A stretch of DNA of 64,000 nucleotides from Rhizophagus irregularis. Taxonomy: Eukaryota > Glomeromycota > Glomeromycetes > Glomerales > Glomeraceae. The notes under the pieces are model-generated. The model did not search any database. It was not told the origin of the DNA and saw only the letters and a program-made list of their open reading frames with translations. A program made the position numbers and the translations under genes. Below are positions 22,607-34,419 of this stretch, piece after piece. The stretch is from positions 2,470,501-2,534,500 of the forward strand of contig NC_089444.1 of assembly GCF_026210795.1 (NCBI RefSeq), read 5' to 3'. Within the stretch, counting starts at the first letter, position 1. Every line of letters starts with the position of its first letter.

Positions 22607-25304
22607 AAAAAAAACTCTTTCCGCTCTACCCAATTTTTGTTAAAATGGCGCAGTAGAATTACTTTTATTATTACGAACTAGACGTTTTTTTTATTATTTT
22701 ATTTTCGCTAGCTATTACATTTTCTTTTAACTTACAACAACTCGCGAATATACACAAGTCACTCCATATCTTTTAGTATATACATATGGTAAAAGTTTTA
22801 CTTTTAATAGAATTATACAGTCAAGAGACAACGTCATATATACCCCCTTTACGTAATATACACCCCAGTAGTTATATAAGAGTTTTTTTTATTTTTTACT
22901 GTTGCTACATTATATACTTGAACCTTTATATTTTAATATTCAAAATATAAAATTTTTACTATCTTTTATTATTATATATCCCTTAAAATGTCTTCCAAAA
23001 ATTTTTCTTTGGAAAAAAATTTTTCGAAAACTCCTTTGCAGGTATCCCTGAAAAAATTCCATGTGACCAAACCAAATCGATCAGGTTACAACAAGATATA
23101 TGAAATACGTCGATCAAGAAGTTTCTTTTTTGAGCTTGCTGATCATAATTCGAACACCAATAATATTCAATTAACAATACACACAAATGATTATCAGATG
23201 AACACAAAACCTATTAATTATAAAAACACGAGTTCATTTCCAAATAACAAATACCAAATTAGTGTTATGCTCACACACTTTTTTTCTTCACAAAGAGTTA
23301 TACCCCGACGTACAAAAATATTTCAATATGATTCGTAATAGATTATTGGACCGAATCAATATTATAGAATCACGTGGTTCGTTCATAACGTCCAGAAATA
23401 TTCACACTCGAACTTTTTTTAATTTTAGTTACAAAAAATATAGATTTTATTTTGGAATTTTTATACCCTGTTTTCATAATCAATCAACTCCCGATACCTT
23501 TCCTATGTTAGGCAAATGTAGAATTCCCGCTCCTTTTATTATGTCACGTGATAGACGTGCTTGCATCAATCACCAACCACAATTTTTTAAAGAAAAGATT
23601 TTTCATAATATTAAACCCAAATCTGAACACAATGATAAAGATATCACGCCTGATTTTACTAATAGTAAAACTTCACATGCTAACCTGTTGTATTTTAGAT
23701 GGTTAGCTGGACGACCAAAACATATTTTCTCTAAAAGAATGGGCATATCCTTTATTTCTTCTTACCATGCTCGGGACAATTTATCGGTCCTAAAATTTCA
23801 CAACAAACACATGTACAGAAAAAGACTATCCAACTTTGAAAAGATTCCAAGTCCTAATCTTCGTACACAGAAAAAACAAGAAATTCGTTTTAATCGCGCT
23901 TGTCGTCGCATATTCAGTAAGATGAAATTACCTTCTGGACGTACCGCTCAACACTCAGATTATTTGGCTATGGGAAGAAAATACCGATTCCTATTCGTTA
24001 AATCACAGTATATCAACAAACCAATCAAACATTTATTATACAAAAAGGACAACATTGCTCCGAATGCTGACAACTACCAATTTTTTATACCTTTTTATAT
24101 AAACAATTCCCAACACGCTAATACAATCAAGGCGAATGTGAATCATCTTGGAGCTCGTATTCACATTCCTTCTACTTCATTATCATTCGATGATTTGATT
24201 CCTTGGGTTGAAGAATATAATCCTATTCCTAACATGTTTATCCCGTTAAAATACCGAGATATTATCCCAAAAGAACCTATTTACATTTTGACTGAAGAAG
24301 GTGATACTTATATTCCACCTGGCTCTAGACAGTGGTTCACTTATATGTACAATTTAGAAAAGAGAATCAGAAGACAACAACGTTTTGATGAACAAGATCG
24401 CAAACTCCAGGCTGAAGCTCTAGCCGAATGGAATTTACGAGAACAAAATAATAATGCAAGGGCCGCTTATTATGGTACAAGTCGTAAACATTTAGGATCA
24501 CGTTTACGAGATCCACTTTTACTTACAACCGTACAGAATTGCTATGATGAATATATACGCCGTCATATTGAAGACAAGAATCACCCCGATCATATCAATA
24601 ATGAAAGAAAACAGCGTAATCTTAACAGAAATTTATCTAAATTTTTGAAACAATTTACATTTAATTGTCTTACTCGTCAAGACGACTTATCAGATGATAC
24701 TAAAATTTTAGAACATCGACCCAACAAACACGACTCAACTCGATTTACTAATACAATTTCCAACAATTTATTACATCCTAACAAACGTTCTCGTCCTTCT
24801 ACTGATACATTAGACAACTCCACAGTAGCTGGACTGTCAACTAATTCAGAAAAATTTTTTATTCATATGTAATTTTTATACATTAGGAGTTAAATACCCT
24901 TATCAAGTAGTTTAATCTACATTTTATTTCACTTAATTTTTTTTTATATATATTTTAACAAAAAACAACTTAAAATAGTGTGAAACATTCCACTTCTTAC
25001 AGTATTTACAAGTGGCGACCTTGGTCGAAAGAAAAATACGGATTCTTATTTTTTAGTTTGAATTGTTTTTAGGTTCTCTCGTTACGGATGGGTCTTTAGG
25101 TTTTATTTTTTTCTTTTCCCCATTCGAAGTATTAGCGTAGTTCTAGTAGTTTGAATAGTATTGTTCGAAGGGTGGGGTCCCGTAGGGGATTAATTTCCAA
25201 AATTCTATACTAGCCTATTTGTACCATCATGTAAATGATGTTTTACTCTTATTTTGTAATAGTTTTGGGAGTACTACTCTTTTAGTAATAAAATAAATAA
25301 AAAT
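22607..25304 (+). mobile_element. LINE-like non-autonomous retroelement carrying only an ORF1-like gene
   Basis: Flanked by a perfect 15-bp direct repeat AAAGGTCATTTCAAG (22592-22606 and 25305-25319) and ending in an AAAT-rich tail (AATAAAATAAATAAAAAT), both typical of target-primed reverse transcription. The 2.7 kb body holds a 380-bp leader, one interrupted ORF (22988-24872), and a 3' UTR. The 3' UTR contains ACAGTATTTACAAGTGGCGA, which is matched by the LINE-like fragment at 45520-45840. No reverse transcriptase or endonuclease motif is present, so it would need enzymes in trans. The arrangement recalls mammalian HAL1 (half-a-LINE) elements, by analogy only. Confidence 0.65.
22988..24872 (+). 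pseudogene. ORF1-like gene of the retroelement, with one frameshift
   Basis: The first segment starts at the ATG at 22988 (MSSKNFSLEKNFSKT) and is open to 23338. The second, in another frame, is open from 23262 to the stop at 24870-24872 but has no ATG before 23328, so it is almost surely a continuation of the first. The switch probably lies at or near the seven-T run at 23279-23285. The joined product would be about 620 aa. It is basic and aromatic, with a charged helical segment around the second segment's residues 362-400 (LEKRIRRQQRFDEQDRKLQA) and a Ser/Thr/Asn-rich C-terminus. This would suit a nucleic-acid-binding ORF1 protein, but I see no zinc knuckle or RRM signature, so the role is inferred from position only. 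Confidence 0.5.
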
Positions 25305-25335
25305 AAAGGTCATTTCAAGGTACACTGCTAGAAAG

Positions 25336-27018
25336 TGAAAGTAATATGCTTTATACAATATAGAAAATTATTAAAAATCTATTTCGTATGTATATAATGA
25401 TGAGATTACGTATCTTTAAATGGTTATAACTATAGATAAGCACATTGGATTGAGGCAATTTTAGTGTTATTAGAAAGAGCTTTGTTTGTTCTCTCTTGAA
25501 AATTAAAAATCATTTAAATTGGATCATAGGAAGCTTAGATATTAATTTTTAAATGAATTATATTATTTATGTATAATTTTTGTAATTTTTTAGTTTTCTG
25601 TAATTCAATTTGAATGATTTTACGTTGTCAAAACGAGTATAATGTTATTTTCTCATTAGCCATTGAAAAAATTCCTGTTTAATTAGGAGTTAAATAATAA
25701 ATTTTTATTCTAACGTTTGTTGATCATCATGTTTAACAAATGTAATGATCGACGGTTGATCATCTCCTTACTTATTTATTTGTTAACCCAATATATTTAT
25801 TTACAATGTGCACAATGTGCACGTGCATAATGTGTGTTCCGGGTACTTATCCTTTGGCGCAATGTTTATTGTACACAAAAGCATTTCTTTTTTGGTAAAA
25901 AAAAACTTCTCTCTTTTTCTCTTTTCCTTTAGAATTATTTTACCTTTTTAGTAACGTTTAGACACTTTTATTTAATATTTTCTCTTTAAGAATAAGGTAA
26001 GTTACTTTTTTTTCTGGCCTTTTATTTTAAAATGTCTTTTGTAAGTTTTTTCATAGTGTTGTATATTTTTACTTATCAAGTATTAATCTTTTAATTTATT
26101 TTTATTTTGTACGTTCCTTTTGGAGTATTTTGTTTGGGGAATTTTTTTGGTTTTGACACTTTAACTTTTTATTTAGTATTAGTTGTTATTTGTTTTTTGA
26201 CTTATTATCAAATATTTTTCTTTTTTAACATTTCTTTTTTACCTTTTATTTTTAAAGAAAACTTGATTTTAGAACGTTTATTAATTGTTCTTGTAATGGT
26301 AGAACTTTAGCTTTTTGTCTACATTGAAAAATTTAATAAATTATGATTTATATAAAAAAGAAATAAAAATCATTATAATAAACCTTTCGATGCTTTTCTT
26401 ATTTTGCAAAATTTAAACTTTACTGAATATTTAGTTTGAAATACAGTGTTAAGTATATTTTTGGTGTGTATTTTTTGTAAGGAAGAATACTTTTTAATAA
26501 CATTTTTGCGTGAAACGTGAAAGAATATCTAAAATGAACGTTACACAAAATTTGTGACCCAAGGACCAAGGTACCTACTTGTCCTAACAAAAATCACACG
26601 AACTAAGATTAAGAAATTTATCATCCGACATCCGAAACTTATGCAAAATCTTAATCTGAAAAAAGTAAAGTACACAAAAAAAAAAAGTTTAATTGGTACG
26701 ATGCCAAAATTAAGATTGAATTTTACCATAGTTGTCATAATTAATTTTTGGTTAACAATATATAATAAAATTTAAATTATTGTTTGTTATAACATAGTAC
26801 AAATTTCTTATAAACTTCCTCAAATACTATAAATCATAAGAATTTTTTGAAAATTGTAACTTATTTAGAATAATTGATTAAAAAGGGATGAGGAATATTA
26901 TTGGGTGGTTTAAAAACTTATTTAGGAATATACAACTAATCAACTCTATAAGGAGTGTTTGTCGGCGTTGTGTTACAAACAATTCTAAAATCGATTTTTA
27001 TAAATAAAAGGTGATTTT
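25336..27018. other. Intergenic, no gene supported
   Basis: AT-rich. Around 25805-25835 there is an iterated ACAATGTGCAC motif. Open frames at 26107-26310 (all hydrophobic) and at 26541-26775 on both strands have no start context or family character and are not called. Confidence 0.4.
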
Positions 27019-27396
27019 TTAATAGGAATGTTTGGAAACATTATAACTATTATTATTACCGTAATTTTGAGTCGTGAAAATTGCCAATTTTTGCAAATTT
27101 TCTAACGTGAAATTTGATAAATCATATTCCAACTCACAGGGTACGTTATTTAAAGTAAATTTAGTATTAAATTTAGAAATTTGTTCGATCTTTTTTTTTG
27201 GATTTTTATGATAATTATTAATGATTTCTTCAATTCGATTTACTTTACTTGAAATTAAGCTAACACAAGCTTTTGTCTCTTTACAATCAGAGCATAATTT
27301 CAAAGGCTTTCTCCTAGTTTTTTTGTTATTGTTGTTGCATAGTTTAATTTTTTGAATATAAGGAGCTCCGCCTGTTCTTGAGTTTTTTGATGACAT
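27019..27396 (-). CDS. Hypothetical small protein with a Cys pair, 125 aa
   Basis: Complete minus-strand frame with ATG at 27394-27396, preceded by an A/T-rich leader. It begins MSSKNSRTGGAPYIQKIK, then a Lys/Arg-rich stretch and Leu-Cys-Ser-Asp-Cys-Lys-Glu-Thr-Lys-Ala-Cys (about residues 34-44), which could hold a metal or be a short zinc-ribbon half. A helical segment follows, then an Asn/Tyr-rich tail. The composition is more balanced than its surroundings, which is why I call it, but no family is recognised. Small DNA-binding or transposon-derived proteins are possible. Confidence 0.45.
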   Translation of the reverse strand: MSSKNSRTGGAPYIQKIKLCNNNNKKTRRKPLKLCSDCKETKACVSLISSKVNRIEEIINNYHKNPKKKIEQISKFNTKFTLNNVPCELEYDLSNFTLENLQKLAIFTTQNYGNNNSYNVSKHSY

Positions 27397-30129
27397 TTTT
27401 GAAATTTTAAAGAAACGAATGAAGATTTTTTATTTTTATTTGATTTTTTTTTTTTGTCCAAATGAAAAGGATGTCATCTCTTTAAATATTTTCTTGGGGC
27501 ATTGGAAAAACAAAGACAACTACATCGTATCTTGAAGAAATGAAAGCGGATTTGATTTAAGTCACGTGGCCGTATTGATCGGCCTTATTAACCAAAATGG
27601 CAATTGTAATAATTTGTCCAAAAATATGTTTGAAGTTAATTGAAACTGTTATGTGGTTATGTGACAAAAATAGTTTAGTTTATATCAAATTATACAAACA
27701 ATTCTTTTTTGAGGGTTGACCTTTGTATTGAACAAAAATCATTGTTTCCGTGAATTCTCCTGCATTGATGAACGTTAGATGTGATTGTAATACAGTATAA
27801 TATTATTCTTACTTATAAAAAATCGTAATATAAATTAATATATAGTTTAAGCCTTAAAAAAAAGATTTTTCTTTTTGTTTCATTTTCCAATACAAACTTA
27901 GGTGGCAAAACAAAAATATTTTCTTTGTTTATAATAGTTACAGATGAAGGCTGATTTCAAGTCATGAGGCAGAAAGTTGAAACACGATACGCGATTAAAT
28001 CCGAAAGAACGCCACACCTCCTATTTGTTTCTAACTGATACGGAATCAAGCAATTAGAATAAGAATTTATTGACTCAACAAATGATTGTGAATTACGCGT
28101 AATCAGCTTCAATTGATCTGTTTCGGTTATTATTTTATTGATTTATGAAAGCTGAAAGCCAAGAATGATAATCATAATCAATCATTTTGTCAGATGAGAT
28201 ATGCTTTTTTAGTAAATACGATTGAATATTACCGATTAGATCTTGTATCGGCTATAATTTTAGATACAAGTTTATATGAATTTCCTTTAATGTCCCTTTT
28301 AATGAATTTATTACGCGTTTGGTATCATGAATAATAAATATATATATATATTCATTTTGTAACTGTTCCGAATATAGTTAGTCATCAACATGTTGTTATT
28401 TATAATTTTACTGAACATATTTTAAAATTAAAATGTTGTTATTTATAATTTGCTGAACATATTTTTAAAAATAAAGTTGTTAGTTTTTTTTTTAAAGTTT
28501 CTTAATTTAAACTTATATGTTTTAACGACTACTTTACTTATTTTCTTTTTTACAATCAATTTTCGAATTTTATTCATTTTATTTCGTCACCTTTTTAATT
28601 ACTAAATAAAGATGTTAAATTTGGTGCAAATGAATTAGAAGACTTTGATAAAATCCTTGTAAATGAAGATGAAGTGATTTTATTATAAAGACCATGCGTT
28701 ACGTATAAATAATATACAACCAAAAAATTCATACGCTTTATAGATTTATCTACATAATTGTTTTTAGGTTTTTCTCTTTCAAAACCAATTTTTATAATAT
28801 GATTATTTAACATTTATAACGATAGAAACAAGGTATGTTGTATCTCTATATAAAGTGTATCACTTGGGCGAAACTTACTTTGAAAAATCACTATACCATA
28901 TTTTCCAATTTCGTCATTAAATAATGGTTGTCGGGTATTGTTTTGCGATTATTATATTAATCAACAACTCTATATTAATAATCATTTTGAATATTACATT
29001 TATGTGACGAATAGATCTCAATCAGTTAAAAGTAGAACGTTATTTATTATTATTTTCTACGTATTTTGACGAAAATGTCATATCATATGATATCAGAGTC
29101 TTGTTTTATTGGTAAAAATTGGTTAATTTCTTGTCATTAAGAACATATGATTCTACGTCTAGGAATTCTTTTAAAGGTAATTATATTTGTCATTAAATGA
29201 CGAATTTTTACTTTATATAAATAATGTATGTATTCCTTTCCGCACAAAATTTAACGGAATATTAATAAATAAAATTTAAAAATCTTAATTCGACTAGACT
29301 ACTATGATCTTGAATTACTCAATCTATCACTGTCATGATTCACCTTGAAACATTGTTTCGATGCTACTGAATCTACCTCTATTTTTCCTTCAGAAGTCAA
29401 TCGAAAAACTTTGATAAACCCACTGTTGTGCGAATTTATGTGGTGTCTTTGGATACAAATATTATCAATTTCTTGATTGCAAATATGGTTGCGGAAACTG
29501 AAATTTTCAAATAATTTGTAATTATATTTTGTTATTTTCTTAGTACTTAATCATGTTTTTTTCTTACTATTTTTTCTTATTGTTTTTCTTGTATTTATTA
29601 TTTTTATTTCTCAATTAAATTATTATGAATAACAAAAAAGTATTACAACGAAAGTCCTTTTTAGTATAAGAAACAATGACACAATATATGCATGAGATCA
29701 TTCTGCAGCAAAATCTAATACGATAACTTTGGTGAGTTCTTTATATATTATATGCATTCTGCAGATCGGCACATACTGTACAAAGTAACACGGTAACATG
29801 GTGATGATCAAAAACTTAATTGATAATTTTTATTTAACGTTGCAATAATTAAAAATCACTAAATTAATAATCCAATAATAAATAGTACGTAAATTAATAC
29901 AAAAAAAAAAAAAAGAATTTTCACTCCATTTATTGAGGCTTCTACAGAAAGTCCCACCCATAGCAACAATGGAACAAGAAAAGATAATAGTAGTAATTCA
30001 ATTAACATATCAAGTCGTGTAAAAAGAACATACTTATCGAAATAAATGATCGCGATCAAAAAAGTTCGTTAAAGCACTTAAAATCTTCATAGAATTATTC
30101 TTAAACATAAATCCGAAATAACCAAAACT
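27397..30129. other. Intergenic, no gene supported
   Basis: AT-rich DNA. Short frames at 28595-28813 (minus) and 29859-30059 (minus, wholly hydrophobic) lack family character. A moderately balanced block at 29290-29500 may be an old coding remnant but has no readable frame of useful length. Confidence 0.35.
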
Positions 30130-30189
30130 GGAGAAGCGCATATCTACCTTTAACACATATACGGACCTTCTTCTGTTAAAACCTTCATA

Positions 30190-30700
30190 TAAACAAGTAG
30201 AGAATGTTTATAAAGTAACAAGTAATCCTAAAGTTTTTATAGCTTATCGCGATAAACTTAGGGATTTTCTATCAGGAAATGTTCCAGTTCAGTGGGGAAA
30301 AGAATGTATTGGATACGAAGTAACTATGGAAGGTGCTTGGGTATTTTTTTGAGGATGGAACGAGAGAATTTTGTGACATTTTAGTTGGTTCATGTGGAAT
30401 TAATTCTCCAGGTAAATTTAATGTATATGTTTTATTCTGATTTAAAATAATTTATTTTCTTCATTTTTAGTTTGAAAACAAAAAATACCTGAATTACAAA
30501 TCTTTGATTATGGAGTAACTCAATTTGATGCAGATGTAGCAGCGCCTAAAAATCTTATGACTAGGTTGATTAAACTTTGTGGAAACGCAATATTTTAAAG
30601 ATGCTATATGGATTATTTATCGTTTAATTCAGATCGAACAAGAACAAGAACAAAATTATGAACCACGTTATAGAGCATCGTTACTCCACTAAATTAGATA
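30190..30700 (+). pseudogene. FAD-dependent monooxygenase, middle part, broken
   Basis: Reads VYKVTSNPKVFIAYRDKLRD, then Phe-Leu-Ser-Gly-Asn-Val-Pro-Val-Gln-Trp-Gly-Lys, and later FEDGTREFCDILVGSCGINS. This last segment corresponds to the second FAD-binding motif of flavoprotein monooxygenases (usually Leu-Val-Gly-Ala-Asp-Gly), with Asp replaced by Cys. A T run at about 30343-30349 is one base too long and shifts the frame just before it. An intron-like GTAAAT...TTTTAG (30411-30469) is followed by a KIPELQIFDYGVTQFDADVA block, and a further frame change comes near 30590. The N-terminal part of the same kind of gene lies inverted at 31322-31471. Non-functional as it stands. Confidence 0.7.
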
Positions 30701-30799
30701 ACGTTGAACCACATATAGTTGTCCTGTATCAATGTATCATTAATTGAACATTCTAAAAGGATGATTAGAAAATTAAGACCAAAATGTGAATTGACTGAT

Positions 30800-31060
30800 A
30801 TTTTTTTAGAAATGTGGGACCTGGATTCTTGTATATATACGAAATTCGGCTGAATTTCGGCATACAGCTGACCTAATCACAATGATCGGCAATATAACTT
30901 ATACTTAGTATGCTTACACCAAGTATAAATTATACCCATCAAAGGATTAATATATAAAGACTCGCTGAAAAGGGACGGAATTTTTGGTTTGATTTATTAA
31001 ATAGTTTTAGTTAGTTTTCTTGTAATTGTAATATTGCAGATCGCCGATGGTGAGAAATAT
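30800..31060. other. Segment between the two monooxygenase pieces, repeat-like
   Basis: Contains TTCGGCTGAATTTCGGCA, GATCGGCAATATAACTTATAC, a palindromic-looking ACTTAGTATGC...CCAAGTATAAAT region and GCAGATCGCCGATGG. These GATCGGC/GCCGAT words recur in the Mutator-like element at 37472-38110 and near 18160-18380 and 36980-37050. It may be an inserted element associated with the inversion of the neighbouring gene; ends not defined. Confidence 0.3.
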
Positions 31061-31321
31061 TTTTTATTTTTTGTTAAGATGTGTTTTAATCAGTCTTTAT
31101 TTTTCGTATTTATTATATTTATTAATATAAATAAAATATACATTTTTAATCTGTACCCAAACACCTTAAATTGCGAGTATATTCTACACTATTCGTGAAA
31201 GTATTCCTGTTACTATCACGTGACTTCAAAGCAATTCGATAGTAACAGCCACCGATCTTATTTGAAACAAAAACAGTTAGTTAACATGATGTACTGTATT
31301 TTAGGTTTCCAAAATCAAATA

Positions 31322-31471
31322 TTATACCGTACCTTGTTCATCAGATTCTCGTTTAAAAATTTTTATGTTAAATTCTTTTTTATCTTTGTTTTTTATTAAA
31401 GTATGATAAAGGGGAAGCCCTCCTAGACCTGCACCAATAGTAATTATAGTTGAAATTTTTTGTCGCATTTT
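31322..31471 (-). pseudogene. FAD-dependent monooxygenase, N-terminal part, broken
   Basis: The minus-strand ATG at about 31469-31471 gives MRQKISTIITIGAGLGGLPL, a classic Rossmann Gly-x-Gly-x-x-Gly dinucleotide-binding motif, then Tyr-His-Thr-Leu-Ile-Lys-Asn-Lys-Asp-Lys-Lys-Glu-Phe and a beta2 strand ending Arg-Glu-Ser-Asp (the usual acidic residue that binds the adenosine ribose). The frame stops near 31322; a possible GTACGG donor is there, but no matching next exon follows on this strand. The complementary middle part of such a protein is on the opposite strand at 30190-30700. An inversion or local rearrangement seems to have split one gene. Confidence 0.65.
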
Positions 31472-31756
31472 TAAAAAATGCTTATTTATAACTAAAATAT
31501 TTCTTGAAAATTGATCAAGGAAAATTCTTGGATATTTATATATATCTTGTTTAACCGGGTTTTCCCGTATTTTCATGACGTGAGGCCACAATAATATTTT
31601 AAAATAATCACAATAAAAACAAAAAAAGTGAAAATTTTTTAAGAAATACAAAAATTTAGAACATTTAAAGTAAAGTACAAATTTTACTAGAATAATTTAA
31701 TTACACTAAAAAATCATCAATGTTAGTTCTTGGAAATGTATATTCAATTTTTCGCC

Positions 31757-31791
31757 AAAAAAATAAATAAATAAATAAATAAATAAATAAA
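31757..31791. repeat. AAAT microsatellite
   Basis: About eight tandem AAAT units between short A runs. It could be the tail of a lost LINE-like insertion, since LINE tails in this window are AAAT-rich, but nothing upstream confirms this. Confidence 0.8.
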
Positions 31792-33375
31792 TTTTCCCCC
31801 TTTTTCACATGTTCGTTTTTTATGTTTCACCTGGGGATCACCTGTGGAATTCCAGCGGTTGACACTATATATAAATTTTTACTCTTATTAAAAGTTTTAA
31901 ATATTGTATATATGTAACTATTTAAGTGAAGTTTTAATTTATAAAATCACTACGGATACTTGGATACTTGGAGATTCATGAAGAATTAACCCAAAAATCA
32001 AAATAATCGGCGAATTACGATGATGTAGTAATCCACGTAATACGAATTAATATAGTAATCTACATAGTTAAATGATTAGTTAAATATATGCACGTGCTAC
32101 ACATGATCACTATACATCTTAAATATTTAATTAAATGCAGATCGATTACGTAAAAATTAAAAAAAAGAATAAGTACAAGTTAAAAGTCGCCCTATCATAT
32201 TTCTTTATTTATTTCTTGACGTCAATATTACTGCCGAAGACAATTTAAGTTTTTTCCTAATTTTTGATTATTGAATGTGAACCATTATTAAAATTGAGAG
32301 AATCTCACCTAAAATAGTTTGGTGATAATCATGTTGCTTTACTAAAGTGATTAAAAGTGAATCAATACAGACTACAATGGTTAATGTATAATTATCTCTA
32401 TTGTGCGGCAATACATCATACGAAGTTTTTCACAATACTGCCGTAATGAATGGAAAATTATGGCTAGCAAAGTTCTGCAGGGGTGCAGGTAAACATTTAT
32501 TACTGCTGCGGACATATTTTGCGACCAATAATATTTTGCGGTTTACAAACATCCAATTGAATTTTAATTAATATAGTTAAATAAAAATAATTGATCTCAA
32601 TGACCCAGGTTTTATTAATACATTTATGGCTCTATTTTCAATTATATTTAACGATTTCAAATTAATTTGTGACTGTATTTTGCGGCTATTTGCGCTATAG
32701 CCATGAGGAAATTTCAATAGTGTAATAATAGTAAAATTTACTAAATATAGTGCGTGAGGTAGCTCTTTTGTATACGTTTTTATAGATTCCGTATAACAAT
32801 TCCGTATATTTAATATTAAAAATATATATATATGATAATTTTTATCTTCATAAAACGTGATCACGTGATTGTTAGCTTGGACCGAAAAGCCTGTGTAATG
32901 TGTCTTAATAAATTTGTTGATCGTACTAACCATGATGGTTAGTTTGATGCCCAAATATAGCTTAATAAACTTTTCCAGCATTTTTATATTAAGCTTGAAG
33001 TTTGAAGCATATACTTAAGTGTAGGCTTAAGCATAAACTTTCAAGCTTCAAGCTTCAAGTATTGGATCCGCAGTTAGCTTCTCTGGTTAATATATATATA
33101 TTTTTTTTAAAAAAAAAATAAAAAAAAAAGTGATTCTTTTCAAAAAAAATGACCATCATGTACGTAATCATGTACGTAACAATGATAAGCGTAATTATTT
33201 ATATTAGTTTATTTACTATGATAAAAAAAAAGTACTATGAAAGCTATCGAAAAAAAATTTATTACCATAAGAAAATATCATCACAAATAAATAAAATAAA
33301 TTATTTTTTTCTTTTTTTTAAAAAAATTTAAAAAAAAAGGTTCTATTCTTTTACCATTATCAGTTAAAAAAAAAC
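31792..33375. other. Intergenic, simple-sequence rich
   Basis: AT-rich with dyads such as TTAAGCTTGAAG...CTTCAAGCTTCAAG at 32988-33060 and long A/T runs from 33090. Open frames at 32577-32981 (minus) and 33149-33331 (plus) look like translated noise. No gene is called. Confidence 0.4.
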
Positions 33376-34419
33376 ATGGAAGATTTCAAATGTCAATCAT
33401 TATGTAATCAAATTTTCCCATTTAAAGTTAAAAAAATTCGGACAAATAATATAGAATTGGCACATCTATAAAAAAATATATTTTTTTTACAAGATATAAA
33501 TATAATTACATCAAAAAATATTTGATTATAAAGAAACTATTTATGAAGAAATATTGATTTCATTTTTAATTTAATGACGCTCATATAAAAGAAAATATTT
33601 AATAAATATCTCTTTTTTTCGAAAAAAAAAGGAAAAAAAGGAAAAAAAAATCGATTAAGAAAAATATATTAATAAAATAACTATTCCTTACATCAAAAAA
33701 TAAATAAAATAAATTATTTCATATTAAATTAAATAAATAAGAAATAAATAAATACTATACCAGCAAAACTCACTTTAAAATTTGTGTAATTCATTCAATT
33801 GTTGAACAAGAAAGTAATAATTTTATTATAAAAGAAACTATTGGTATCATGAGAAAAGAATACAATACAACAATGAATTTTTTCCAAAAAATCCATCAGT
33901 TCCAAAATGGATTCCTGATTTGATTTGGTGATGTAGTTAAGTTTACAGGAAAATTTTCTCTCAATGAGGAACCTCCTCATGATGATAGTTTGGAGATAAT
34001 TTTAATTTATTATTTATGTAAAAAAAAAAAATAATACAAAAGAAAATAATTATTAATTCTTTTTTTAAAAATTAAAAAATAAAAAAAATAAAATTAGATG
34101 ACAGCTAATGCAGGTGATCATTTCAATCTCTGTTTTTCTCATTGGTTACGTTATAAGACAAGTACAAGATAATGATGATTTATTTAAAAGTATCAAACTT
34201 AATGTTAATGAATTTGTTAGAAAGGGAAATGTTGCTGAAAAATTTAATATAAAATGTAGATACTTAAAAGCGGATGAGAGAATTGATAATAAAGCGAAAA
34301 AAATCCATAAACAGATTCTTTTTCTTAATATATTCTACATTATTACAAACAAAAACATAAATACACAACTCACAATAAATAACATAACTGAAAAAATATT
34401 AAAGGGCGTGCCAACTTGA
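33376..34419 (+). pseudogene. Decayed gene, possible OB-fold-like hypothetical family
   Basis: Three protein-like blocks follow one another on the plus strand, separated by A/T-rich simple sequence and frame changes. The first, at 33376-33471, reads MEDFKCQSLCNQIFPFKVKK. The second, about 33860-34010, reads PKNPSVPKWIPDLI, then after a frame change FGDVVKFTGKFSLNEEPPHD. The third is in the frame open over 34108-34419 and reads DLFKSIKLNVNEFVRKGNVA then Glu-Lys-Phe-Asn-Ile-Lys-Cys-Arg-Tyr. The order of the second and third blocks resembles a hypothetical glomeromycete family that I recall only loosely and that may bind nucleic acid through an OB-type fold. Broken here. Confidence 0.35.

Larger units (their letters stand above)
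22500..25327. mobile_element. hAT-type MITE (115 bp before insertion), split by a retroelement
   Basis: Outer ends read CAGTGTTGGCA at the left and GGTACACTG at the right. They are flanked by a perfect 8-bp direct repeat CTAGAAAG at 22492-22499 and 25328-25335. An 8-bp duplication with CAGTG ends is the signature of hAT transposons. Removing the inserted retroelement (22607-25304) and one copy of its 15-bp duplication leaves a 115-bp element, too small to code for a transposase, hence a MITE. Subterminal AGGTCATTT words are repeated in it. Confidence 0.75.

Noticed and set aside
26107-26310. Hydrophobic 67-codon frame that could be a membrane protein
   Set aside because: Starts without ATG, composed of Phe/Leu/Ile/Val from T-rich DNA, no conserved feature.
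29859-30059. 66-codon hydrophobic minus-strand frame
   Set aside because: T-rich low-complexity translation; a poly-T run supplies the Phe stretch. No supporting context.
32577-32981. 134-codon minus-strand frame
   Set aside because: Contains no recognisable motif, is Ile/Asn/Tyr-rich like the background, and has no conserved start region.
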